From an uncultured Eubacteriales bacterium (lineage in GTDB: Bacteria; Bacillota; Clostridia; Oscillospirales; CAG-382), in contig CAKSOW010000002.1 of NCBI GenBank assembly GCA_934479825.1, forward strand, positions 112,775 through 176,774: 64,000 nucleotides of DNA, read 5' to 3'. The notes beneath the pieces were generated by a model. The model searched no databases. It was not told the origin of the DNA and saw only the letters and a program-made list of their open reading frames with translations. The position numbers were made by a program, and so were the translations under genes. Every line of letters begins with the position of its first letter. Position 1 is the first letter of the stretch. Of this stretch, positions 14,858 through 22,831 are shown piece after piece.

Positions 14858-17140
14858 CTATTCTTTGTCGAGATATTTTTTCATAAAATCAAGAACCGGC
14901 CGAACGGCGCAAGGAGGCTGTCCGTCCACTTTCACAAACAGCAAATACACGTTTTTATCGTGTTTTTCCTGTGCGTCGAGCGTACACTCGACCGTAAAAT
15001 GCGCGCCGAGATCTTTGACCGGCCATTCAAAGGCAAGCGCCTTGACCGTTCTGTCCGAAAGCGTCTGCACATCCGTCTGAAAAGCTTTGACTTGGTTTTC
15101 GTTTGCGTCCAAGATCCGCACGTGAATCGCTGCCTTGCCGCAAGGATCGTTACCGCTGTCAAGAACATGGATCTCAGCGTGCAGGATATCGTCTTTTTCG
15201 TATACAAACCGGTCGTGTTTCAGCGAAATGTGGAACGTTTGATAGGCGTCGCGCACGAAATAGTACGCAAATTTCGGATCTCCGTAATAATCCACCAGAT
15301 TGGTACAGGATACGTTCGGCCACGGTTCGTCAAATTGCCAGATGTTTAATCCGGCGGTTTTCGGATAGCGGCGCATCTGGCACTCAATTGCATACCGCAA
15401 TCCCTCCGTCTGCATATACTGGCTGACCGAAACGAAAGTTTCCAAGTCGTCTATATCGCCAAACAACGGCCGGTCACGGTAGTTATACGTGTCCCACATC
15501 TGTCCGTGATGCGCCCAGGTATGGTTCTCTTCCATGGTGGTGCGTATCCGGTTTTCCGGCGCGAAAATCTTTTTCAAGGCACTCATGTTGTTCATGCCGT
15601 CGTTGCCGAATTCACCCAACAGCAGGCATTCTTGATCGTTTAAATACCCATAGTCCGGACCGCAGTATTTCCAAGGGCCGTGGACATCATGGTTGTTTTT
15701 CACACCGCTTCCGTCATACCAGCAATTCGGGCCGGAAGCCGTTGACGGAAGAAACAGTCTGTCGCCGTCGAGCTTATCCGCCAATTCTTTCAACAACGCA
15801 ATATTTTTATGCTTCATATCGACCGGAACAACTTTTCCGATCGCCATAAGCTCGTTTCCGCCGCACCAGATAACAAGGCTCGGATGATTCCGTTTGGCAA
15901 CGATTGCCGACGACGAGGTTTTTGCCAAAAGTTCCAAAAAGTGCTCGTCGCTTGACGCCGTGTTCTCAATTCCCGATGAAGATTGGATAAAGTCCTGCCA
16001 CACTAAAATACCAAGCCGGTCGCAGAGATCATAAAAGATCTCGCTTTCGATAACACCGCCGCCCCAGACACGTATCAAGGTCACATTGGCCTTGCGTGCA
16101 AGCGTCAGAAGTGTTTCGTACCGTTTTTCGCTCACTGCGCCATACATATGATCCGGCGGCGTAAAGTTTACGCCTTTTACCGGAATCGGAACATTGTTGA
16201 CGAAAATGCGGTACGGCAAAAAATTCTCCGGTGCGTCCTCGCATGGCTCAAAACGAAGGGTGCGTAGCCCGACCCGATACGTCTTGCAGTCAGTCTGTTT
16301 CCCGTTTCCCGAAAGGCGCACCGTCAGGTCATACAGCGGCTGTTCGCCATAACCGTTCGGATACCATAGTTTTGGCTCTTTCACCGGAATACACGCCGAA
16401 ACCTGTGTTTCGCCCTCGCAAAGCTTTACAGTCTGACGCGAAACAAGCGTGTTTCGGTAATGAAGCGTCACTTCGGCGTCGCAAGCCCCTTTTCCGTCCT
16501 GCTAAGCAATATCCGCAAGCACGTTTCCGTCCTGATAGCGGATATGCGTATCGGTAATATGAGCGCCGTCAAACACTTCTAAATAAACGTCTCCGTATAG
16601 TCCGAGATTGACAAGCCGCGTGCTGAAATCCCATTTATAGCCGAACCTCGCCTTTTGTGTGGTTGTTTTGGAGGTATAGCCGATCTGGCCATACTCATCC
16701 GGCGCCTGTTCGATGACGACGCGCAAGTCGTTCGGCTTTCCAAAAACAACCGTATCGGAAATATCTGATTTGCAGGGGACAAACATCCCGGTATGAAGCG
16801 CGACTTTCTTTTCGTTCACAAAGATGTGCCCGGTATAGTCAATCCCTTCAAAAACAAGGACTATTTTTTTGCCTTTGTGTTCTTCCGGAACGATAAACTT
16901 CGTTTTGTACACCCAGAACCGGTTTTCCACCCATTCGGCTTTAATCGAATTCATTTCGTAGTACGGGTCTTCGATCAGCCCGGCAGCCAGCAGATCGTTC
17001 TGCACACTGCCGGGGACTTTTGCGTCGATCCAGGGCGTTTGCGGAATCAGCGTCATTCCCGTTTCCATGGATTCGCTTTGCAAAGGTGCATACGGCCAAT
17101 AGCCGGCCAATTTCCAGTCAGTCAATTGTTCAATTTTCAT
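14858..17140 (-). pseudogene. GH2 beta-mannosidase interrupted by an in-frame TAG
   Basis: One reading frame of 761 codons with an internal TAG at 16502-16504 (codon 213) and no frameshift. The N-terminal part has the sugar-binding and beta-sandwich features of beta-mannosidases (NRFWVYKTKF, ARFGYKWDFSTRLVNLGLYGDVYLE). The C-terminal part holds the catalytic barrel: VIWCGGNEL (acid/base Glu) and LLGEFGND (nucleophile Glu), both intact. The frame resumes at once as QDGKGACDAEV. The start at 17140 has an SD (GGGGAGAAAC). No signal peptide is present. Possibilities are a recent nonsense mutation, a sequencing error or amber readthrough; TAG is a normal stop elsewhere in this window, so genome-wide recoding is unlikely. 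A weak internal GTG start exists at 16471. Confidence 0.85.
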
Positions 17141-17163
17141 ATGTTTCTCCCCACGTCCTGCCT

Positions 17164-17197
17164 TTTGCGCATAGCATATCATACAAAAACGCGCAAA
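17164..17197. promoter_or_regulatory. Inverted repeat upstream of the beta-mannosidase
   Basis: A perfect 7-bp inverted repeat, TTTGCGC (17164-17170) and GCGCAAA (17191-17197), lies 24-57 nt upstream of the start codon. It surrounds a weak -10-like TATGAT on the minus strand. It is a possible operator/promoter region; support is positional only. Confidence 0.3.
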
Positions 17198-17232
17198 TTG
17201 TGAACTATCGGGAAACATATATCAAACAAACG

Positions 17233-17586
17233 TTATTTACGATGACTTTTTACAAGGAGCGCCGCAATAAGCGAAAACAGCATAACCGCTGTGATACCGG
17301 CCGCCGCTCCCGTTAAACCGCCGCAAAGGATGCCGAACGCGCCCTTTTCGTCCACAGCTTTTTCTACGCCCTTGATAAGCGAATAGCCAAAGCCCGTTAA
17401 CGGTACGCTCGCACCGGCGCCTGCAAATTTGACAAGCGGTTCATAGACGCCGACGGCCGTCAAAATGGCGCCGCTGACGACATAACCGACCAAAATGCGC
17501 GCCGGCGTCAACTTTGTTTTATCAATTAAAATCTGCGCAATGGCGCACAGTGCGCCGCCAACCAAGAATACCCGCAAATAAATCAT
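17233..17586 (-). CDS. spoVAE: Stage V sporulation protein AE
   Basis: A 117-residue membrane protein with several hydrophobic segments, matching SpoVAE(b) in length and motifs (PARILVGYVVSGAILTA, LTGFGYSLIKGV). SpoVA proteins form the inner spore membrane channel for Ca-dipicolinic acid uptake in sporulation and release in germination. The frame is open to 17622, but the ATG at 17586 has the SD (GAGGAG) and follows the spoVAD stop by 10 nt, so the genes are co-transcribed. Confidence 0.9.
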   Translation of the reverse strand: MIYLRVFLVGGALCAIAQILIDKTKLTPARILVGYVVSGAILTAVGVYEPLVKFAGAGASVPLTGFGYSLIKGVEKAVDEKGAFGILCGGLTGAAAGITAVMLFSLIAALLVKSHRK

Positions 17587-17596
17587 ATTTTTCTCC

Positions 17597-18631
17597 TCAA
17601 TCTCTTTTTTCAAGGCAGACAAGATGCCCTACTCCCGGAATGGATTGGCCTTGTTTCACGCTTTGCGGACTCATGAGCGCACCGGTGCCGATAAGCACCA
17701 TACGGCGCATAACGCCCGTTTTCAGCTCATGGTAAAAACGGCCGCTTGTTACGACGGCGCTGCATCCGCAGCCGGAACCGCCGCAGCCGACTTTCTGTTT
17801 GTCAAGGTCATAGATCAACGTGCCGCAATCGCAAAGGCTTTGCGCCGGATCGTTCTTTTCGTTGAGCATTTCCCGTGCAAGCGACAGTCCCTCTCTGCCG
17901 AGATCTCCCGTTGCGACTGCGTCGTAATCCGACGTTGTTTCGCCCGTACTGCCTAAATACCGCAAAACGGTATCTGCCGCCGCTGTCGCCATGGCCGCTC
18001 CCATGTTAGCTGCGTCCTTGATGCCGCGGTCGGAGACGATGCCATACAGGCCGCGCGTTAAAAACACGCCGGTTTCTTCCGGTTTTGCACGCACAAGAAG
18101 CGCCGCCCCTGCCCCGGTGACGGTGGTCTGCGCGGTAGTACCCGACACAGCCCCGTATTCAAGCGGAAACCGGAACTGCCGTTCGGCACTGCAAAAGTGG
18201 GAGGAGGCCGCAACGATGGCCGAACCGATGTGGCCGGAATCGATCAAGAGCGCCGCTGTCAGAAGCCCCTCGGCAAAAGTGGAACAAGCGCCGTAAAGCC
18301 CAAGGTACGGAATATCGAATCCGGAAAGCCCATAGGCTGTGGAGGTACACTGATTCATTAAGTCTCCGGCTAAAAGCAGGTCGATATTCTTATCCTTTAC
18401 ACCGGCTTTTGCCATAAGGGTATTGACGGTCATACGCACCATTTCGGCTTCTGCCTTTTCAAATGTGCCGGTATGCAGATCGTCGCTGTCGCAGTATACG
18501 TCGAGATAATCGCCCAACGGGCCTTCTTTTTCGATTTTTCCGCCGGCACAGGCGGTTTCGGCAATTTTCACGCCGTTTTTTAGGATAAATGCGCCGCGTG
18601 AGGCGGTATAGGCACTGCAATCGGAATTCAT
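17597..18631 (-). CDS. spoVAD: Stage V sporulation protein AD
   Basis: A 344-residue thiolase-fold protein that binds dipicolinic acid in the SpoVA complex. Family motifs include LLLAGDLMNQCTSTAYGL, GLYGACSTFAEGL, SSHFCSAERQFRFPLEYG and the C-terminal KVGCGGSGCGCSAVV followed by LIGTGALMSP. Length matches the family. The ATG at 18631 has an SD (AAGGAG). SpoVAC, usually immediately upstream, is absent: the next gene is divergent. A plausible sigma-G promoter lies upstream. Confidence 0.95.
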   Translation of the reverse strand: MNSDCSAYTASRGAFILKNGVKIAETACAGGKIEKEGPLGDYLDVYCDSDDLHTGTFEKAEAEMVRMTVNTLMAKAGVKDKNIDLLLAGDLMNQCTSTAYGLSGFDIPYLGLYGACSTFAEGLLTAALLIDSGHIGSAIVAASSHFCSAERQFRFPLEYGAVSGTTAQTTVTGAGAALLVRAKPEETGVFLTRGLYGIVSDRGIKDAANMGAAMATAAADTVLRYLGSTGETTSDYDAVATGDLGREGLSLAREMLNEKNDPAQSLCDCGTLIYDLDKQKVGCGGSGCGCSAVVTSGRFYHELKTGVMRRMVLIGTGALMSPQSVKQGQSIPGVGHLVCLEKRD

Positions 18632-18668
18632 GGCGTTTTCTCCTTGTCTGTTATCTTTATTGGCTCAA

Positions 18669-18697
18669 TTGTATGTCTACGCCTATTTTTTCCATAG
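18669..18697 (-). promoter_or_regulatory. Candidate sigma-G (forespore) promoter of spoVAD-spoVAE
   Basis: Minus strand: -35 CTATG (18693-18697) and -10 CATACAA (18669-18675) with a 17-bp spacer, about 37 nt upstream of spoVAD. It approximates the forespore consensus and suits a spoVA operon. The match is imperfect. Confidence 0.4.
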
Positions 18698-18801
18698 GGT
18701 GAAAAATTATACATAGCAGTCTTTGCGGCGTTTTTAACAGAAAAAGACCAGTATTTACAATTCCGAAAATAAAACGACACCTAAATTTCACTTAACCAAC
18801 C

Positions 18802-18829
18802 TTGCCGATACACAATGTTTTTCTATAAT
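18802..18829 (+). promoter_or_regulatory. Promoter of the adaptor - ABC exporter - SLH operon
   Basis: -35 TTGCCG (18802-18807), 16-bp spacer, -10 TATAAT (18824-18829), 46 nt upstream of the ATG at 18875. Confidence 0.6.
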
Positions 18830-18874
18830 ATCGCTGTAAAACAGAATAACCGTAAAGAAGAAAGGTATGGTCAC

Positions 18875-20794
18875 ATGAGCGAACCGAAAAAGACGATGGA
18901 GGAACTTGTTACCCCGGCTGACGGAACCTCCGCGGGCACGCCGGACACCGGCACATCTCAAAACACCGCAAAGGATACCAAAAAGAAACCGATACGGGGA
19001 AACAAACGAAAGAAGAAACTGAAAAAAATCCTTATCTGGGTTCTGATTATACTTGCCGTTATCGCGTTCATCGGCCACAAGATGGGATTTTTCGGTCAAA
19101 ACGCAGGAGCGCAGAATGCCGAAACCTACGACACCTATTCGGTCGGACGGCGTGACATCCAAAACGTTCTTACCGGAACGGGAACGCTTGCTCCGGCAGA
19201 TTCCTACACAGTCACGGCTCTTGCCAGCGGTGAGATCACCGAGGATTATTTTGAAGAAGGCGATGTGGTTACCAAGGATCAGTTACTCATGAAAATTGAT
19301 TCCGAAAACCTTGTTTCATCGCTTGAACGTGCGCAAAACAGCTATGACAATGCCAAAAAATCGCTGTCCGATCTGTATAAGGACAGAGACGACCTCACCG
19401 TCCGTTCGGACTATTCGGGTATTTTGCAGGTCATGGATTTAGAGGTAGGCGACGAAGTCATGAAAGGCGCGGTCATCGGCAGCATCATTGACCGCGACAC
19501 CATGCTTATCGATATTCCGTTCATGCAGGCCGACACATTCGGCATGGCCAAGGGCAATACCGCCGTTCTGACGGTAAGCGATACGCTTGAACAGATTACC
19601 GGTACGATAGATAAGATCAGTCCCTCCTACAAAGTCAATGAAAACGGCGTCAAGACGGTGGATGTGACCATTGCCGTCAAGAATCCCGGTGTCATCACCG
19701 AAAACACGTCAGCCACCGCCAAGATCGGCGATTATTCCTGCACGGAAAGCGCCAAATTCTACTATAACGTCAACAAGCAGATCACCTCGGACGGTTCCGG
19801 CAAGGTTAAGACGGTTGTCAAAGACGAGGGGGATTACGTAAACAAGGGAGATACGGTTCTTATTTTGGAAAGCGAAACGCTTGACGACAGCATCGACAAA
19901 GCCGAACGCAGTCTGAAAGAAGCCGCCAACAGCTTGAAAGACGCCGGAGACGCTTTCGACAACTACGAAATTACCGCCCCGATTTCGGGTACGGTCGTGG
20001 AAAAGAACTACAAACAGGGCGAAAAGATCGGTTCTTCCGGAAACGGAAACACCATTGCAGTCATTTACGACCTTTCCTCTCTCAAATTCGATATGAACAT
20101 TGATGAGTTAGACATTGATTCCTTAGCGCTCGGTCAGGAAGTCAACATCACTTCGGACGCGAAGCCCGGCAAGAGCTATGTCGGAAAGATCACCAACATC
20201 AGCATCCAGGGTACAACCTCCAACGGCACGACCTACTACCCGATCACCGTCACGCTCGACGATTACGGCAGTGACGAGGACGGCGGAAAACTCCGTCCCG
20301 GCATGAACATCGACGCAGAGATTATTCTGGAAAAGGTCGAAAACGTCCTTGCCGTTCCGGTAGACGCCGTCGGCCGCGGCAACAAAGTCAAGGTCATCAA
20401 GAACCCCGAAGCCTATGCCTCTTCCGATACCGGAATGAAACAGGGCGAAAAAGATACAACCGCTATGCCGGATATGTCGGAAGCACCGGATATGCCGGAA
20501 AACGGTGAAATGACATTGCCGGCCGGTTTCACTCCCTCCGAAAACGGCAGCTATTCCACCGTTCCGAAAACGGCGGAATACACCGAAGTGACCGTGGAGA
20601 CCGGCATCAGCGACGACGATTACATTGAGATCACCTCCGGGTTAGAAGAGGGCGATGTGGTCATCGTTGAAAGCTCCGACCGCACAGCCCGCGACTGGCA
20701 GCAGCAGATGATGAACGGCATGGGCGGCAACATGGGCGAAGGTCCCGGCGACGGCGGTCCTTCCGGCGGCGGTCCGGGCGGCCCGGGCATGTAA
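18875..20794 (+). CDS. MacA/YknX-like efflux adaptor protein (HlyD family)
   Basis: A 639-residue membrane-anchored adaptor for the ABC transporter encoded next. It has a charged cytoplasmic N-terminus, a membrane segment near residues 50-66 (ILIWVLIILAVIAFIGH) and two successive lipoyl/barrel-sandwich units (VTALASGEITEDYFEEGD and DGSGKVKTVVKDEGD), each followed by a short coiled-coil hairpin. Beta-barrel segments follow, then a Met/Asp/Pro-rich insert and a Gly-rich tail. Two lipoyl units instead of one split unit is unusual. The ATG at 18875 has an SD (AAAGG). It forms an operon with the ATPase and permease, and probably the SLH protein. Confidence 0.88.
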   Translation: MSEPKKTMEELVTPADGTSAGTPDTGTSQNTAKDTKKKPIRGNKRKKKLKKILIWVLIILAVIAFIGHKMGFFGQNAGAQNAETYDTYSVGRRDIQNVLTGTGTLAPADSYTVTALASGEITEDYFEEGDVVTKDQLLMKIDSENLVSSLERAQNSYDNAKKSLSDLYKDRDDLTVRSDYSGILQVMDLEVGDEVMKGAVIGSIIDRDTMLIDIPFMQADTFGMAKGNTAVLTVSDTLEQITGTIDKISPSYKVNENGVKTVDVTIAVKNPGVITENTSATAKIGDYSCTESAKFYYNVNKQITSDGSGKVKTVVKDEGDYVNKGDTVLILESETLDDSIDKAERSLKEAANSLKDAGDAFDNYEITAPISGTVVEKNYKQGEKIGSSGNGNTIAVIYDLSSLKFDMNIDELDIDSLALGQEVNITSDAKPGKSYVGKITNISIQGTTSNGTTYYPITVTLDDYGSDEDGGKLRPGMNIDAEIILEKVENVLAVPVDAVGRGNKVKVIKNPEAYASSDTGMKQGEKDTTAMPDMSEAPDMPENGEMTLPAGFTPSENGSYSTVPKTAEYTEVTVETGISDDDYIEITSGLEEGDVVIVESSDRTARDWQQQMMNGMGGNMGEGPGDGGPSGGGPGGPGM

Positions 20795-20815
20795 GGCGTT
20801 TAAGAAGGTACGCAC

Positions 20816-21598
20816 ATGATAACACTCAAAGACATTTATAAAATCTACTATAACGGCGACACTGAAACACGGGCAGCCGACGGCATCAATCTTCACATTG
20901 ATAAAGGTGAATTTGTCGCAATTGTCGGTCAGTCCGGTTCGGGTAAATCGACCATTATGAATATCATCGGCTGTCTTGACACGCCGACCTCCGGTACATA
21001 CGAATTGAACGGCATTGACGTAAGCACCATGGATGACGACGAGTTGGCCGAGATCCGCAATGTGACGCTCGGATTCATTTTTCAGCAGTACAACCTGATT
21101 CCCAAGCTTACTATTATTGAAAATGTCGAACTTCCGCTGTTATACGCCGGACTCGACAAGCATGAACGCAGAGAGAGAGCCCGCGCAATGCTTGAAAAGG
21201 TAGGTCTTGTCGGAAAAGAAAAGAATTATCCGGCTCAACTTTCCGGCGGTCAACAGCAGCGTGTATCCATTGCCCGTGCTCTTGCCGGAGACCCGTCGGT
21301 CATCTTGGCCGACGAACCGACCGGCGCACTTGACAGCCGCACCGGCCGCGAAGTTCTTTCGTTCTTGCAGAAACTGAACGACGAAGGCAACACCATCGTG
21401 CTTATCACGCACGACAACGGAATTGCCGCTTCCGCCAAGCGCATTGTACGCATACACGACGGAAAGATCATCTACGACGGACCGGCTGACGCGCCGGGTG
21501 CGGTGGTAAACGCAAACGTTGCGTTTGACGACGACCCTCTCGTGAAAAAAGAAAAAGAGAAAGCAAAAGCCGAGACCGGTACGGAAGGGAGGGCGTAA
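20816..21598 (+). CDS. MacB/LolD-type ABC transporter ATP-binding protein
   Basis: A 260-residue ATPase with Walker A GQSGSGKST, signature LSGGQQQRVSIARAL, Walker B VILADEPTGAL and the H-loop LITHD. The LDSRTGREVL and NIIGCLDTPTSG segments are typical of the MacB/YknY group that exports peptides, lipids or drugs with a membrane-fusion adaptor. It ends in a short Lys/Glu-rich tail and precedes the permease by 2 nt. Confidence 0.93.
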   Translation: MITLKDIYKIYYNGDTETRAADGINLHIDKGEFVAIVGQSGSGKSTIMNIIGCLDTPTSGTYELNGIDVSTMDDDELAEIRNVTLGFIFQQYNLIPKLTIIENVELPLLYAGLDKHERRERARAMLEKVGLVGKEKNYPAQLSGGQQQRVSIARALAGDPSVILADEPTGALDSRTGREVLSFLQKLNDEGNTIVLITHDNGIAASAKRIVRIHDGKIIYDGPADAPGAVVNANVAFDDDPLVKKEKEKAKAETGTEGRA

Positions 21599-21600
21599 TC

Positions 21601-22785
21601 TTGGGCATTACACAATGCTTTATCATGGCGCTCAAAAGCCTGTCCACCAGTAAAATGCGCGCCTTTCTCACCATGCTTGGCATTATCATCGGCGTTGCGG
21701 CGGTCATTTTGATTATGTCGCTCGGCAACGGTATGCAGGTCTATATCAACGATATGTTTGCCGAGCTTGGCACCACCACCATAAATGTAACCGTCATGGG
21801 ACGCGGCTCAACGCGAAAAGTCGATGTGGACGATATGTACGCGTTCTACGATGAAAATGCCGATGAATTTGCGCAGATCAGCCCCCTTGTCAGCGTGAAC
21901 GGCAGTGTCCGCACCACGGTGGACAGCGAAACCTACACGCCGACCATCACCGGTGTAAGCGAAGATTATGTAGCGGCCAAACGCCAGAAGATTGCAGACG
22001 GACGAAACCTCACCTATATTGATATCAAGGAAAACAGCAAGGTCTGTGTGGTCGGTTCGTATTACGCCTATCTGTACAATGACGATATCGTCGGAAACAC
22101 AATTAAAATCAACGGCGACAAATACACGGTCGTCGGCGTCGTCGAAGAACTGGACGACCGCACCGATGAGGACGGGAGCGACAATTTTGTCTATGTTCCC
22201 TACTCCTCGGCGGCTAAGTTCTTGGCGCGAAACGCCAATATTTCCTCTTATATCTTTCTTTCCTCATCGGAGGACAATGTGGATGCGTGCGTGGATTTAA
22301 TTGAAAACCGCCTGTATGAAACTTTCCAGAACGAAGATTTATACATGGTTATCAGCAATTCCGCCATTTTAGACAGCATGACCGACATGATAAACATTGT
22401 CGTCAACGTGCTTTCCGCCATTGCCGCCATTTCCTTGGTAGTCGGCGGTATCGGCATTATGAACATCATGCTTGTTTCCGTTACCGAACGCACACGCGAG
22501 ATCGGTATCCGCAAGGCGCTCGGCGCCAAAGGCAAGCACATCCGCCTGCAATTCGTCATTGAGGCAGGCACGACAAGCGCTCTTGGCGGTGTTGTCGGAA
22601 TTCTTCTCGGCGTAGCCGGCGCTTCGGTGGTTTCGACCCTTTGGGAGGACTTTACCGCTGTTCCGACCGCCGAGGCGATCCTTCTTGCTTTCGGCATCTC
22701 AGTCGCCATCGGTATCCTGTTCGGGTATCTGCCTGCCAACAAAGCGGCTAAACTGAACCCGATCGAAGCTCTGCGCTATGAATAA
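21601..22785 (+). CDS. MacB/YknZ-type ABC transporter permease
   Basis: A 394-residue FtsX/MacB-fold permease: a membrane helix near residues 20-42 (MRAFLTMLGIIIGVAAVILIM), a large extracytoplasmic MacB-like domain, then three C-terminal helices with the conserved ERTREIGIRKALGAKGKHI coupling segment and the ending PANKAAKLNPIEALRYE. The start is TTG at 21601 with an SD (GGGAGGG). It completes a tripartite-type exporter with the two upstream genes. The cargo is unknown. Confidence 0.93.
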   Translation: MGITQCFIMALKSLSTSKMRAFLTMLGIIIGVAAVILIMSLGNGMQVYINDMFAELGTTTINVTVMGRGSTRKVDVDDMYAFYDENADEFAQISPLVSVNGSVRTTVDSETYTPTITGVSEDYVAAKRQKIADGRNLTYIDIKENSKVCVVGSYYAYLYNDDIVGNTIKINGDKYTVVGVVEELDDRTDEDGSDNFVYVPYSSAAKFLARNANISSYIFLSSSEDNVDACVDLIENRLYETFQNEDLYMVISNSAILDSMTDMINIVVNVLSAIAAISLVVGGIGIMNIMLVSVTERTREIGIRKALGAKGKHIRLQFVIEAGTTSALGGVVGILLGVAGASVVSTLWEDFTAVPTAEAILLAFGISVAIGILFGYLPANKAAKLNPIEALRYE

Positions 22786-22831
22786 TTCACACGACAAGCA
22801 TAACGATATACACAAAGAAAGGAAAAAACAT

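Noticed and set aside
14858..17140. Genome-wide reassignment of TAG as an explanation for the interrupted beta-mannosidase
   Set aside because: Several intact genes here (mnmM, coaW, RCK subunit, dprA, yhbY) end in TAG at the expected family length.
14858..17140. A frameshift in the beta-mannosidase
   Set aside because: The two parts are in the same frame; only a stop codon separates them.
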